Assembly: GCA_031769625.1 (NCBI GenBank)
Contig: JAUIMM010000637.1
Coordinates: 1,041,001-1,105,000 of the forward strand
Origin: Taudactylus pleione
Taxonomy: Eukaryota; Chordata; Amphibia; Anura; Myobatrachidae
Direction of reading: 5' to 3'
Length of the DNA stretch: 64,000 nucleotides
This document shows, one piece after another, positions 56,179-64,000 of this stretch. The notes below the pieces were generated by a model that was given only the letters and a program-made list of their open reading frames with translations, was not told the origin of the DNA and made no database searches. Each line of letters starts with the position of its first letter. The first letter of the stretch is position 1. The translations under genes and the position numbers were made by a program.

Positions 56179-57536
56179 GTTCAGTAATAATTTCTAGAGT
56201 CAATATATATTTCCTGTAATAGGGAGTATACACAATTTTTTACTCTTTATATAATGTTGACTAATATGCACAATGTTTTATTAGTGACAAGGAATATACA
56301 TATAAATAATATAGATAGATCTATGATCTGCATGTACCTTAACATTTACAGATGATGTTTAATTATACATTGATTGCATTTTACTTTGACAGATTTGATA
56401 TGGGTTTCTGCTGACATTTACTTAACCTGTGAATGCAGAGTAGATATACGTGGATTGCAAACATGAAAAAAGAAGTATCTAAATCAACTGAGTTCAGGAA
56501 TGCCGATTATACAGGGACAAAATAGATTGCAGGTGCTGTCTGGACTAATGAATGGAATTGATTGGCAGGTTTCCTATTTAAATATGACACCTTCCTGCTC
56601 CTAAGACATCCTTCTGAAGAAATTCTCAATAGAGAAAGAAACGCGTTAAGGGTGTCCCTGCTACTAACCTGCATTCCTGCCTTGCTGAAGCACCTGTGTA
56701 ATTGCAGCAGAGCCGTTTTTCCGATCCAGCCGTCAGAGCTCCATCCCCTCTGCTGGAGTCGCAGACAACGCTATGCTCCGGAGTTGATATACTCCTGTGA
56801 GTGCCTCCGTAGAGCCTTAGCCTTCCCATCACGGCATAGGATCCTCCGGTGAACAGTCGCAGCTACATATCAGCTAGCGCCCATTGAATCAGCGCTGATA
56901 CGGGACATATTACCTTCCACACCGTACATTGACGGCATCACTGCTTTATTTTCCATGGCACAGATCCAGTGCACAGCAGCAAGTGTTGAAGAATACTAGG
57001 TGAGAGACATATCCACATCATATCCCCCAGCCTTAATCCTAGGTGGGCTAGAGGAGGATTTACATGCATTAATACTCACCCTTCTTTTTACCTCAGCGAG
57101 GAACACATTTTGGTAACATTGGCTCCACTATCTGTTACATTTCCGTATTCATAACCAATGATTGGATACAAAATTTGTGTCAATATGGATTCCCAATAAC
57201 GGAACTATCATTTTTATGCCAGCAATAGGCAAAGATTTTTTCATTTATTCCTGAAGAGGATTTTATTCCATTTAATAGAGGTGCATTTATTAACAGCACT
57301 TTAATATAACACATGTGATTAGAGTACACAGCTGGTGCTCTAATCTTCAATAATACATGTGAGGTTTTTTCCTTTTTTTCCTTTTTATTATGTATATATT
57401 TCTGCAGTAATTTATTGTGGTCATTGACCTTTCAATCCATCTCCATATCTACTATTCATTATCTACACTTGTATGTTATAATAAACAATTTATCCTTTAT
57501 TATCAGTGTGTCTTCTGGGTCCGGTTAGACCTATAT
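55993..57536 (+). mobile_element. Retroposon inserted in the chromovirus protease, 14-bp target duplication
   Basis: GTTATGAAATTTCC occurs at 55979-55992 and 57537-57550, so the 1544-bp segment between is an insertion with a 14-bp target duplication, typical of LINE-, SINE- or Penelope-type priming at a nick. On the plus strand it contains a TA microsatellite (about 56148-56175), the CTGAAGA-hairpin-GAAAC motif at 56614, and a 3' region with AATAAACAATTTATCC (about 57480). No reverse transcriptase is encoded, so it depended on another element. Its family is not identified. It must be younger than the chromovirus. Confidence 0.85.
56614..56642 (+). other. CTGAAGA-hairpin-GAAAC motif, copy 3
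   Basis: CTGAAGA (56614-56620), AA, stem TTCTC (56623-56627), loop AATA, GAGAA (56632-56636), A, GAAAC (56638-56642), then GCGTTAAGG. It lies inside the retroposon that split the protease. Confidence 0.6.
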
Positions 57537-57681
57537 GTTATGAAATTTCCGGCTGCTCCTGAGTCGATTAGAGCAGTAGCAAAGACAGGTTTGGGTTTAA
57601 GATCCAAGGCTAGGGTAATCGTGAAATCTTTAATTTTTGGAGACGGGTTCATAACTCCTAACTTGATGTCTCCAGGGTCAG

Positions 57682-58626
57682 TTAGGATTTGGCATTTCCC
57701 GGTTTACGGGGGCAGGAGATCAGCAGGTGACCAGACTCTCCGCAGTACAGACAGAGGTTCTTTTGCATTCTTCTCTGACGTTCTTCTTTGGAGAGGTGTG
57801 TATGATTCACCTGCATAGGCTCCTCTTCAGTGGGAGAAGGAATGGGATGGGTAGAAATGGAGGGGGTAAATGACCTTTGCCGGTCAGTTCTGTTTTTTTC
57901 AGCCTGACGTTCCCTGAAGCGTAGGTCAACTTTGATACACAATGAAATCATGTCGTTCAGATTAGTAGGAAGCTCTCGAGTGACTAGATCATCCTTTAGT
58001 CGGTCTGACAACCCATGCCAGAAGGCCGAGGTGAGGGCTTCCTCATTCCATTTGAGCTCTGATGCTAAAATTTGAAATTGCACGGCATATTGACTGACAG
58101 GACGGACCCCTTGTCTCAGTGTCATGATGTTTGATGATGCTGATACAGTACGCCCAGGTTCATCAAAAATCCTCCTGAAGGATGACACAAAGCCTGCGAA
58201 ATTATCCAGCAGTGGATCTGAGCGCTCCCAGAGTGGGGAAGCCCATTCCAAGGCCTGGCCGGATAACAGAGAGACTATATAAGCCACTTTAGTTCTTGCA
58301 GTTGGAAAGTTGTCAGGCTGCAGGGTAAAATGTATGTCACACTGATTTAGGAATCCTCGGCAGAGTTTAGGATTGCCGTCAAATTTATTTGGTAAAGGAA
58401 GATGTAAGCGGGGAGATTATCTGCCTCCTGTATTCCCAGACGCTGATGCGGATGTAGATGCTGGTACTTCAGGGGTAGAAAAGGAAGTTTGCAAACTATC
58501 CTGTCGCTTGGACATCTCTTGCAGAAATTGAGCAATCTGATGCTGCATGTTTTCCAGATTTTCTAAACGATCAGAAATGCACCAAAACAAATCCACTCCT
58601 GACTCCTGATCCGTGGCCGGCTCCAT
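57682..58626 (-). pseudogene. Chromovirus gag, one in-frame stop
   Basis: The start ATG (58624-58626) opens MEPATDQESG and a predicted coiled segment (LENLENMQHQIAQFLQEMSKR). Codon 70 is TAA (58417-58419). After it the same frame carries the capsid-like region: NKFDGNPKLCRGFLNQC, AYIVSLLSGQALEWASPLWE, FRRIFDEPG and SQYAVQFQILASE. A CCHC zinc knuckle, CLYCGESGHLLISC, sits near the end, and the frame closes at 57682. About 314 codons in total, a normal size for this group. Gag packages element RNA into particles. Apart from the stop codon the frame is intact. Confidence 0.93.
57694..57700 (-). promoter_or_regulatory. Putative -1 frameshift site GGGAAAT between gag and pol
   Basis: In the gag frame the bases read CC-G GGA AAT, a canonical X XXY YYZ heptamer, 9 bases before the gag stop (57682-57684). 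Slipping back one base gives GGG AAA TGC, exactly the frame that continues into protease without a stop. This is the expected position for making Gag-Pol. Confidence 0.75.
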
Positions 58627-58629
58627 GGG

Positions 58630-58639
58630 GCCAGTGCAA
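58630..58639 (-). promoter_or_regulatory. Candidate self-priming primer-binding site
   Basis: Two bases inside the 5' LTR end the minus strand reads TTGCACTGGC. Its exact complement GCCAGTGCAA occurs in each LTR (59109-59118 in the 5' LTR), 31 bases downstream of a TATTTA box (59144-59149), where transcription should start. This matches the Tf1-type arrangement in which the mRNA's own 5' end primes reverse transcription. Confidence 0.65.
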
Positions 58640-58641
58640 AC

Positions 58642-59426
58642 TGTGATGTTCTTGGTTGTTTGTGGACCCAGGGTGGTAGCAGGAGCAAACACAGAAGCAG
58701 ATTTGAAAATAAAACTAGGATTTTTAATAAGTGCTTGAGTAGACATATAATGGCAGTAAATAAAAGTCCAGGAATATATAAATGTGCACAAGAGTTCTGT
58801 GGTGGGAGTAGAAGTGTTAATGTCCAAGTAGAAATAATTAGAGCTGTCCAGGTGTGCAGGTAGTGAAACTGAAAATAATCAAGCCAGGTTTGCAGGTAGT
58901 GAACTGAAAAATAATCAAGCCAGGTTTGCAGGTAGTGAACAGAAGCGCAGGATGTCAGCAGGCTCAGGCACTCAGGTATGGGCAAGGGTGATGGAGGAAG
59001 CGGGGTAGTCCAGTGGGAGCTAGGAGCTGACAGGCAGACTGGCAGACAGCGAATTCACAGGAACAGGTAAGCACAGAGAACTCCCTCTCAGCTAGGCTGA
59101 GATACACGTTGCACTGGCAAAGAAGGAAGGCACTGACCCTTCCTAAATACCCCATGCCGTGCTGTTACTGGCCGGAGGGAACATGTGACTCACCAGGATT
59201 GGCCAGCCGCATCACATGGCCAGAAGGCAAGATGGCGGCGCCCATGCCAAACGGAATGGAGACGCCACCAGGCCTTACCAGTGCAGAGTGACAATAGGCC
59301 CGCACAACAACGCGCGCAGCCAAAGCCCCCCGCCAGACACCAGCTCCGCCACCAGACAGCCCGCGCCACAATGACCTCACAGGTAACACTCGCCTAGCGC
59401 CATGCTGAAATACCCTGGCCGTGACA
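58642..59426 (-). repeat. 5' LTR of the chromovirus
   Basis: It matches 52104-52852 except for roughly a dozen substitutions and one extra copy of a segment containing AATCAAGCCAGGTTTGCAGG. The gag ATG begins only 15 bases beyond its inner edge. Confidence 0.93.
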
Positions 59427-59431
59427 GACGG

Positions 59432-59660
59432 CGGACAGGATGCCGGCAGTCAACAGACAGACAATGGATTCCTGATCGTCAGTATGCCGACGGAGGCTCC
59501 GTAAGTACTGTACACTAACCCTCCCCCTTCACACCCTAACCCTCCCTTCCTGCACCCTAACCCCCCACCCCACACCCTAACCTTCCCCGTTAGTGCCTAA
59601 ACCTAACCCGGCCGTCTGGATTTCCCGAACGCCAGCAAATTAACTACATCCCGTGACAAG
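59432..59660. repeat. Repeat with CCCTAACCCTCC words
   Basis: GGATGCCGGCAGTCAAC, GTACTGTACACTAACCCTCC and CTAACCTTCCCC lead to a TAACTACATCCCG end. It is the inverted relative of 29590-29910 and flanks the chromovirus directly. Confidence 0.55.
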
Positions 59661-60595
59661 TACACTCCCTATTTTATTTTATTGTAAGTAACAAAAGAGA
59701 CCGTGCTGTAGAATGTATATTTTTATATTGCTGACCACAAGTGCCTCAATATATAACACCTTTAGAGTGACGTTAAGTTATTCATTGTGCAAATAGTTTT
59801 GCTAATCGGCGCTCAGTAGTATAGAGATTAAGAAACGTCAAAGGTCACTCGTGTAGTATTGATTACTAAATGTACTTGTCATGGAAAAGCGCAGGTAAAT
59901 GTTGACTCAGGATTATAGGGAAAGTACAGAGCTCCTGATTATAATGTTGGTCTCCTCTTACTAAATAAAGGTTATTACAGCTATTGATCAGTGGCCTACT
60001 TGCAATTACTCATACACTGTCTGCACAGCTCCTGAAAATGTATTAATAGAAGACCAAAATTAGAAAGACCTAAATCACTGGAATCCCTGGCCTCTATTGT
60101 GCAGGGAAATCTGGGGAAGTAGTCTTAATTCACCACTCTCATTGAAGTAATATGCTGACATTTATTATGTCGACACCATAATGTAGAGACATTCAGCATC
60201 TCTACATGGTCAGATTGTTGACAGATGACACGTCACATCAACAGTCACAATGTCAACAGTATCATTTTAGTCTAAAATGGTTACCCTAACTCTAATGGCT
60301 TGTGTCGACATTGCTACTGTCGATATTCACAGTATCGACATTATGTCACTATCGACGTTGTGGATGGTGACATAGCATCTGCTGACATTCAAAAAATGTT
60401 GACATTCCCGTGTATACATTTTGATTGTTCACATTCTGAGCCATTGGGGCTCTACCGCCCTGCCTGGTATGCTGTGGGGCAGGAGACTAATCCCCCAGGA
60501 GAAGGACTACCACTAAATAACTATTATCGGAAAGATACATTTGATTTTTAAAAATCGAAGACTTCTTTAGGAAATGCAAATATACGGGTAAGAAC
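59661..60595. other. Intergenic, weak repeat signals
   Basis: About 60140-60400 repeats TGTCGACA / ATTATGTCGACACC and GTCGACATTGCTACTGTCG words, suggesting a decayed palindromic MITE. The rest shows nothing. Confidence 0.45.
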
Positions 60596-60723
60596 TAGGG
60601 TTGAGCGGGTTAGGATTTCTGAAATCCGAACCCCCCGAGCCCCCCCAATCCCGCCTGACTCGGATCTGAAATCGAGGCAAAACGACATCATCCCGCCTTC
60701 CGGGTCTCGCGGGTTTTGGATTC

Positions 60724-60755
60724 TATATAAGGTACCCGCGTCGGCGCCATTTTCT
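60724..60755 (+). promoter_or_regulatory. TATA box and GCGCCATTTT start element, leader 1
   Basis: TATATAA (60724-60730) is followed about 20 bases on by GCGCCATTTTC (60744-60754). GCCATTTT is a YY1-type initiator word. Upstream lies a CCCGCC-rich stretch. This looks like the transposon's own promoter. Confidence 0.5.
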
Positions 60756-61059
60756 CACTCGGCTGTGTACAATGAAGAGGGAGGGTGGGAGTTAGGCCTG
60801 GCTGGGCTGTGTAGTGTAGTGTAGTGTAGTGCAGTGTAGTGTTGTGCTGTGCTGTGCTGCTGTTGTCCATAGGGGCTGTGTCCACTCCTCCAAAGTCCAT
60901 AGGGACTGGCTGGACTGTGTTGTGCAGTCAGTTGTCCATAGGGGCTGTGTCCACTCCAAAGTCCTGTGCAGTGTCCCAGTCCTAAAGGGGTGCTGTAGTG
61001 TTGTCCAGGGGGTGCTCTGTCCATCAGGGGTGCTCCCCCAAGTGCAAAAAAAAATTATA

Positions 61060-62105
61060 TTTTTTCTGTGTTTGTGAATTGTGTGCGCAGTAGCCGCACG
61101 TGCATCAACAAAGTAGCGCCAAGCGTGCGCCTGTGTCATAAGTAAAGGGCCGGCTGGCTCATCCGTTAAAGGGTGCTCTAACCCCCAAAGTGCACTCCAA
61201 ATAATATTTTTTTTCTGTGTTTGTGAATTGTGTGCGCAGTAGCCGCACGTGCATCAACAAAATAGCACCAAGCGTGCACCTGTGTCATAAGTAAAGGGCC
61301 GGCTGGCTTGACTGTTAAAGGGTGCTGTAACCCCCAAAGTGCACTCCAAACAAAATAAAAAATTATTTTCTGTGTTTGTGAATTGTGTGCACTGTGGCTG
61401 CACGTGCATCAACAAAGGAGCAGCGCCAAGCGTGCGCCTGTGTTCCATAAGTAAAGGGCCGGCTGGCTTGTCCGTTAAAGGGTGCTGTAACCCCTAAAGT
61501 GCACTCCAAAAAAAATATATATATATTTTTTTGTGTTTGTGAATTGTGTGTGCAGTAGCCGCACGTGCATCAACAAAGTAGTGCCAAGCGTGCACCTGTG
61601 ACATAAGTAAAGGGCCAGCTGGCTTGACCATTAAAGGGTGCTGTAACCCCCAAAGACCACTCCAAACAAAATAAAAAATTATTTTCTGTGTTTGTGAATT
61701 GTGTGCACTGTGGCTGCACGTGCATCAACAAAGGAGCAGCGCCAAGTGTGCGCCTGTGTCCCATAAGTAAAGGGCCGGCTGGCTTGTCCGTTAAAGGGTG
61801 CTGTAACCCCCAAAGTGCGCTCCAACAAAAATAAAATAATCTTTTTTTCTGTGTTTGTGTGTGAAATGTATGCGCAGTAGCCGCACCTGCATCCTCAAAG
61901 CAGCAGCGACAAGCGTGCGTCTGTCTATTAAAGGGTGGTGTAACCCTCAAAGTGCGCTCCACAAAAAATAAAAAATTCCTTTTTTTCTGTCTTTGTGAAT
62001 TGTGTGCACTGTAGCTGCACGTGCATCAACAAAGGAGCAGCGCCATGCGTGCACCTGTGTCCCATAAGTCTGTTAAAGGGTGGTGTAACCCCCAAAGTGC
62101 TCCAA
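61060..62105. repeat. About 150-bp tandem repeats, block 1
   Basis: About seven units, each with a T-rich start, GTGTTTGTGAATTGTGTGC, GCACGTGCATCAACAAA, GCGCCAAGCGTGC, GGGCCGGCTGGC and GTAACCCCCAAAGTGC. Unit starts are near 61064, 61209, 61363, 61530, 61680, 61845 and 61985. The many minus-strand frames (GALWGL, RRTLGAAPLL) are repeat translation. Confidence 0.88.
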
Positions 62106-62406
62106 AAAATAAAAAACAGATACGACCATGTCAGGGAAAGCCCAGCCTGGTGCGGTTGTATCTGATACAACCGTGCCAGGCAAGTGGTTAAGGACTCCGG
62201 ATCGGAGCCAATGAGAGATAACCTGTGCCATAAAAAGGAACATCTGTATATAGGCTAGGGGTGAGCGGGATCGGATTTCTGAAATCCGAACCCCCCCCCG
62301 AGCCCCCCCGATCCGAGTCAGGCTCGACTTTTCCCGCCTGACTCGGATCTGAAATCGAGGCAAAACGTCATCATCCCGCCTTCCGGGTCTCGCGGGTTTT
62401 GGATCC

Positions 62407-62438
62407 TATATAAGGTACCTGCGTCGGCGCCATTTTCT
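62407..62438 (+). promoter_or_regulatory. TATA box and GCGCCATTTT start element, leader 2
   Basis: TATATAA (62407-62413) and GCGCCATTTT (62428-62437) with the same spacing and context as the first leader. The two leaders are near-identical for about 500 bp. Confidence 0.5.
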
Positions 62439-62754
62439 CACTCGGCTGTGGCTGTGGACAGTGAAGAGGGAGGGTGGGAGTTAGGGCTGGCTGGGCTGTG
62501 TAGTGTAGTGTAGTGTAGTGCAGTGTAGTGTTGTGCTGTGCTGCGCTGTGCTGCTGTTGTCCATAGGGGCTGTGTCCACTCCTTTAAAGTCCATAGGGGC
62601 TGGCTGGACTGTGTTGTGCAGTCAGTTGTCCATAGGGGCTGTGTCCACTCCAAAGTCCTGTGCAGTGTCCCAGTCCTAAAGGGGTGCTGTAGTGTTGTCC
62701 AGGGGGTGCTCTGTCCATCAGGGGTGCTCCCTCCAAGTGCAAAAAAAAATAATA

Positions 62755-63630
62755 TTTTTTCTGTGTTTGTGACTTGTGTGTGATGTAGCTGCACGTGCAT
62801 CAACACAGTAGCAGCGCCAAGCGTGCGCCTGTGTCATAAGTCAAGGGCCGGTTTGGACATCTGGTCCGGACTGAAGGACGTGCCAACAATTTCTGACAAG
62901 TCTACTGTCACTGCAAATGATACTGTCCTCAAAGCACCAGCGACAAGCGTGCGTCTGTCTGTTAAAGGTGGTGTAACCCCCAAAGTGCGCTCCACAAAAA
63001 ATTTTAAATTCTTTCTGTTTCTGTCTTTGTGAATTGTGTGGGCTGTAGCCGCACCTGCATCCTCAAAGCAGCAGCGACAAATGTGCGTCTGTCTGTTAAA
63101 GGGTGGTGTAATCCCCAAAGTGCGCTCCAACAAAATAAAATAATCTTCTTTTTTTCTGTTTGTGTGTGAAATGTATGCACAGTAGCCGCACCTGCATCCT
63201 CAAAGCAGCAGCGCCAAGCGTGCGTCTGTCTGTTAAAGGGTGGTGTAACCCCCAAAGTGCGCTCCACAAAAAATAAAAAATTCTTTTTTTTCTGTCTTTG
63301 TGAATTGTGTGGGCTGTAGCCGCACCTGCATCCTCAAAGCAGAAGTGCCAAGCGTGTGTCTGTCTGTTAAAGGGTGGTGTAACCCCCAAAGTGCGCTCCA
63401 CAAAAAGTAAAAAATTCTTCTTTTTTTTCTGTCTTTGTGAATTGTGTGCACTGTACATGCATCAACAAAGGAGCAGCGTCTGTGTCCCATAAGTCTGTTA
63501 AAGGGTGGTGTAACCCCCAAAGTGCGCTCCACAAAAAATAAACAATTTTTTTTTCTGTGTTTGTGTATAGTAGCCGCACATGCATCAACACAGCAGCAGC
63601 GCCAAGCGTGCGCTTGTGTCATAAGTCAAG
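62755..63630. repeat. About 110-150-bp tandem repeats, block 2
   Basis: Six or so units of the block 1 type, but shorter, many lacking the GGGCCGGCTGGC segment. A fragment of transposase-like coding sequence (KDVPTIS...VTANDTV) is embedded at about 62866-62932, between units. Confidence 0.85.
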
Positions 63631-63632
63631 GG

Positions 63633-64000
63633 GCCAGTTTGAAAATCTGGTCCGGATTGAAGGACGTGCCAACAATTTCTGACATGTCTACTGTCACTGC
63701 ATATGATACTGTCACCACTGACAGAATGGTGGAGGATTACATTGGTGACAGCATCCAAGTAGGGATGTCAGATAGTCCATACCTGTGCTGGCAGGAAAAA
63801 GAGGCAATTTGGAGGCCCCTGTACAAACTGGCTCTATTTTACCTGAGTTGCCCCCCTCCAGTGTGTACTCCGAAAGAGTGTTTAGTGCAGCCGGGAACAT
63901 TGTCAGCGAAATGCGTAGGAGGTTGCTTCCACAAAATGTGGAGAAGATGATGTTCATAAAAATGAATTATCAACTCTTCCAGGGAGACCAGCCTCCAGAA
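63633..64000 (+). pseudogene. hAT transposase, C-terminal dimerisation region, frameshifted and partial
   Basis: The first frame reads VEDYIGDSIQVGMSDSPYLC, then WQEKEAIWRPLYKLALFYLS. After a one-base shift in a C run near 63850 it continues SVYSERVFSAAGNIVSEMRR and LLPQNVEKMMFIKMN. The SVYSERVFSAAGNI block is the signature of the hAT C-terminal dimerisation domain (hATC). The full enzyme would cut and rejoin element ends; its DDE core and BED zinc finger are not in the window. The frameshift suggests this copy is dead. The frame leaves the window at 64000. Confidence 0.88.

Larger units (their letters stand above)
55544..57693 (-). pseudogene. Chromovirus protease, split by a 1.5-kb insertion
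   Basis: The N-terminal part (57693-57537) leads to ALIDSGAAGNFI, which holds the Asp-Ser/Thr-Gly triad of an aspartic protease. The frame stops at the inserted DNA and resumes at 55992 with FIDKFQIP, then the ALDGRPL-like stretch, VLGLPWLRKHNP and IDWSS. The enzyme would cut the Gag-Pol polyprotein in the particle. The 3' piece ends at a TAA near 55544 after a frameshift around 55585. It lies in the -1 frame relative to gag. Confidence 0.92.
52104..59426 (-). mobile_element. Sushi-type Ty3/gypsy chromovirus, full length
   Basis: Two LTRs (52104-52852 and 58642-59426) in direct orientation enclose gag and pol on the minus strand. The pentamer GACGG flanks the element at 52099-52103 and 59427-59431, a perfect target duplication. 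Order is 5' LTR, PBS, gag with zinc knuckle, protease, RT, RNase H, integrase, chromodomain, polypurine tract, 3' LTR. By-eye LTR comparison shows roughly a dozen substitutions plus one duplicated segment, about 1.5% divergence. Damage includes one stop in gag, three pol frameshifts, one pol stop, and a 1544-bp insertion in protease. Flanking DNA has none of these features. Confidence 0.95.
60596..64000 (+). mobile_element. hAT transposon with internal tandem repeats, cut by the window edge
   Basis: The terminus TAGGGTTGAGCGGG at 60596 is followed by a leader with a TATA box, about 150-bp repeats, a second leader from 62256 (TAGGGGTGAGCGGG), more repeats, and finally the C-terminus of a hAT transposase. 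The candidate left target octamer is GTAAGAAC (60588-60595). The right end is outside the window. Between 62105 and 62255 there is unrelated sequence (GATACGACCATGTCAGGG to CATCTGTATATAGGC), so the second leader could be a separate insertion or a rearranged copy. Confidence 0.8.

Noticed and set aside
60755..63600. Many 60-130-codon minus-strand frames with GALWGL and RRTLGAAPLL
   Set aside because: They are translations of the 150-bp repeats on the strand opposite to the hAT transposase.

Overview
This window is repeat-dense, non-coding vertebrate DNA, most likely from a frog or another amphibian. That call is an inference. The sequence shows a full-length sushi-type Ty3/gypsy chromovirus, L2 and L1 LINE fragments, many hAT and PIF/Harbinger-like DNA transposons, and long minisatellites. 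I found no host-gene exon, tRNA, rRNA or CRISPR that I can support. All recognisable protein-coding sequence belongs to transposable elements, and every such frame is broken or cut by the window edge.

Layout. 1-11 kb: a G-rich minisatellite split by a MITE, a 186-bp hAT fold-back, a 740-bp element built of consecutive hairpins, two large hAT-type elements (4643-6071 and 6835-8914, each with a perfect 8-bp target duplication), and GGGCCTGATTCAG-ended MITEs. 11-25 kb: further hairpin-chain MITEs, many nested, a degenerate GGTTAG-rich tract and a 43-bp minisatellite. 26-28.1 kb: a 26-bp minisatellite of about 70-80 units. 28-44 kb: fold-back elements, a hAT nested in a MITE with both target duplications intact, and a 1.8-kb hAT with a G-rich minisatellite core. 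44.9-46.7 kb: an AT-rich 38-40-bp minisatellite inside a MITE copy. 49-50.7 kb: a 5'-truncated L2. 52.1-59.4 kb: a Ty3/gypsy chromovirus on the minus strand, with LTRs, a 5-bp target duplication, gag, protease, RT, RNase H, integrase and chromodomain. Its protease is interrupted by a 1.5-kb retroposon with a 14-bp target duplication. 60.6-64 kb: a hAT element with TATA-box leaders, about 150-bp internal repeats and the transposase C-terminus, which runs off the window.

How the parts work together. The window records successive transposition. Empty sites can be inferred several times because one copy of a repeat is intact and another is interrupted. The most interesting signals are four. (1) MITE families are built as chains of near-perfect hairpins, with paired changes between copies. 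(2) A CTGANGA-stem-GAAAC motif with a covarying stem recurs in three different contexts. (3) The same tandem-repeat module sits inside hAT elements with four different terminal repeats. (4) The chromovirus keeps two readable expression signals: a GGGAAAT slippery site before the gag stop, and a 10-nt match between the expected mRNA 5' end and the primer-binding site, which points to Tf1-style self-priming.

Target duplications and frames were read by eye. Family names for MITEs rest on termini and target-site length, not on database comparison.
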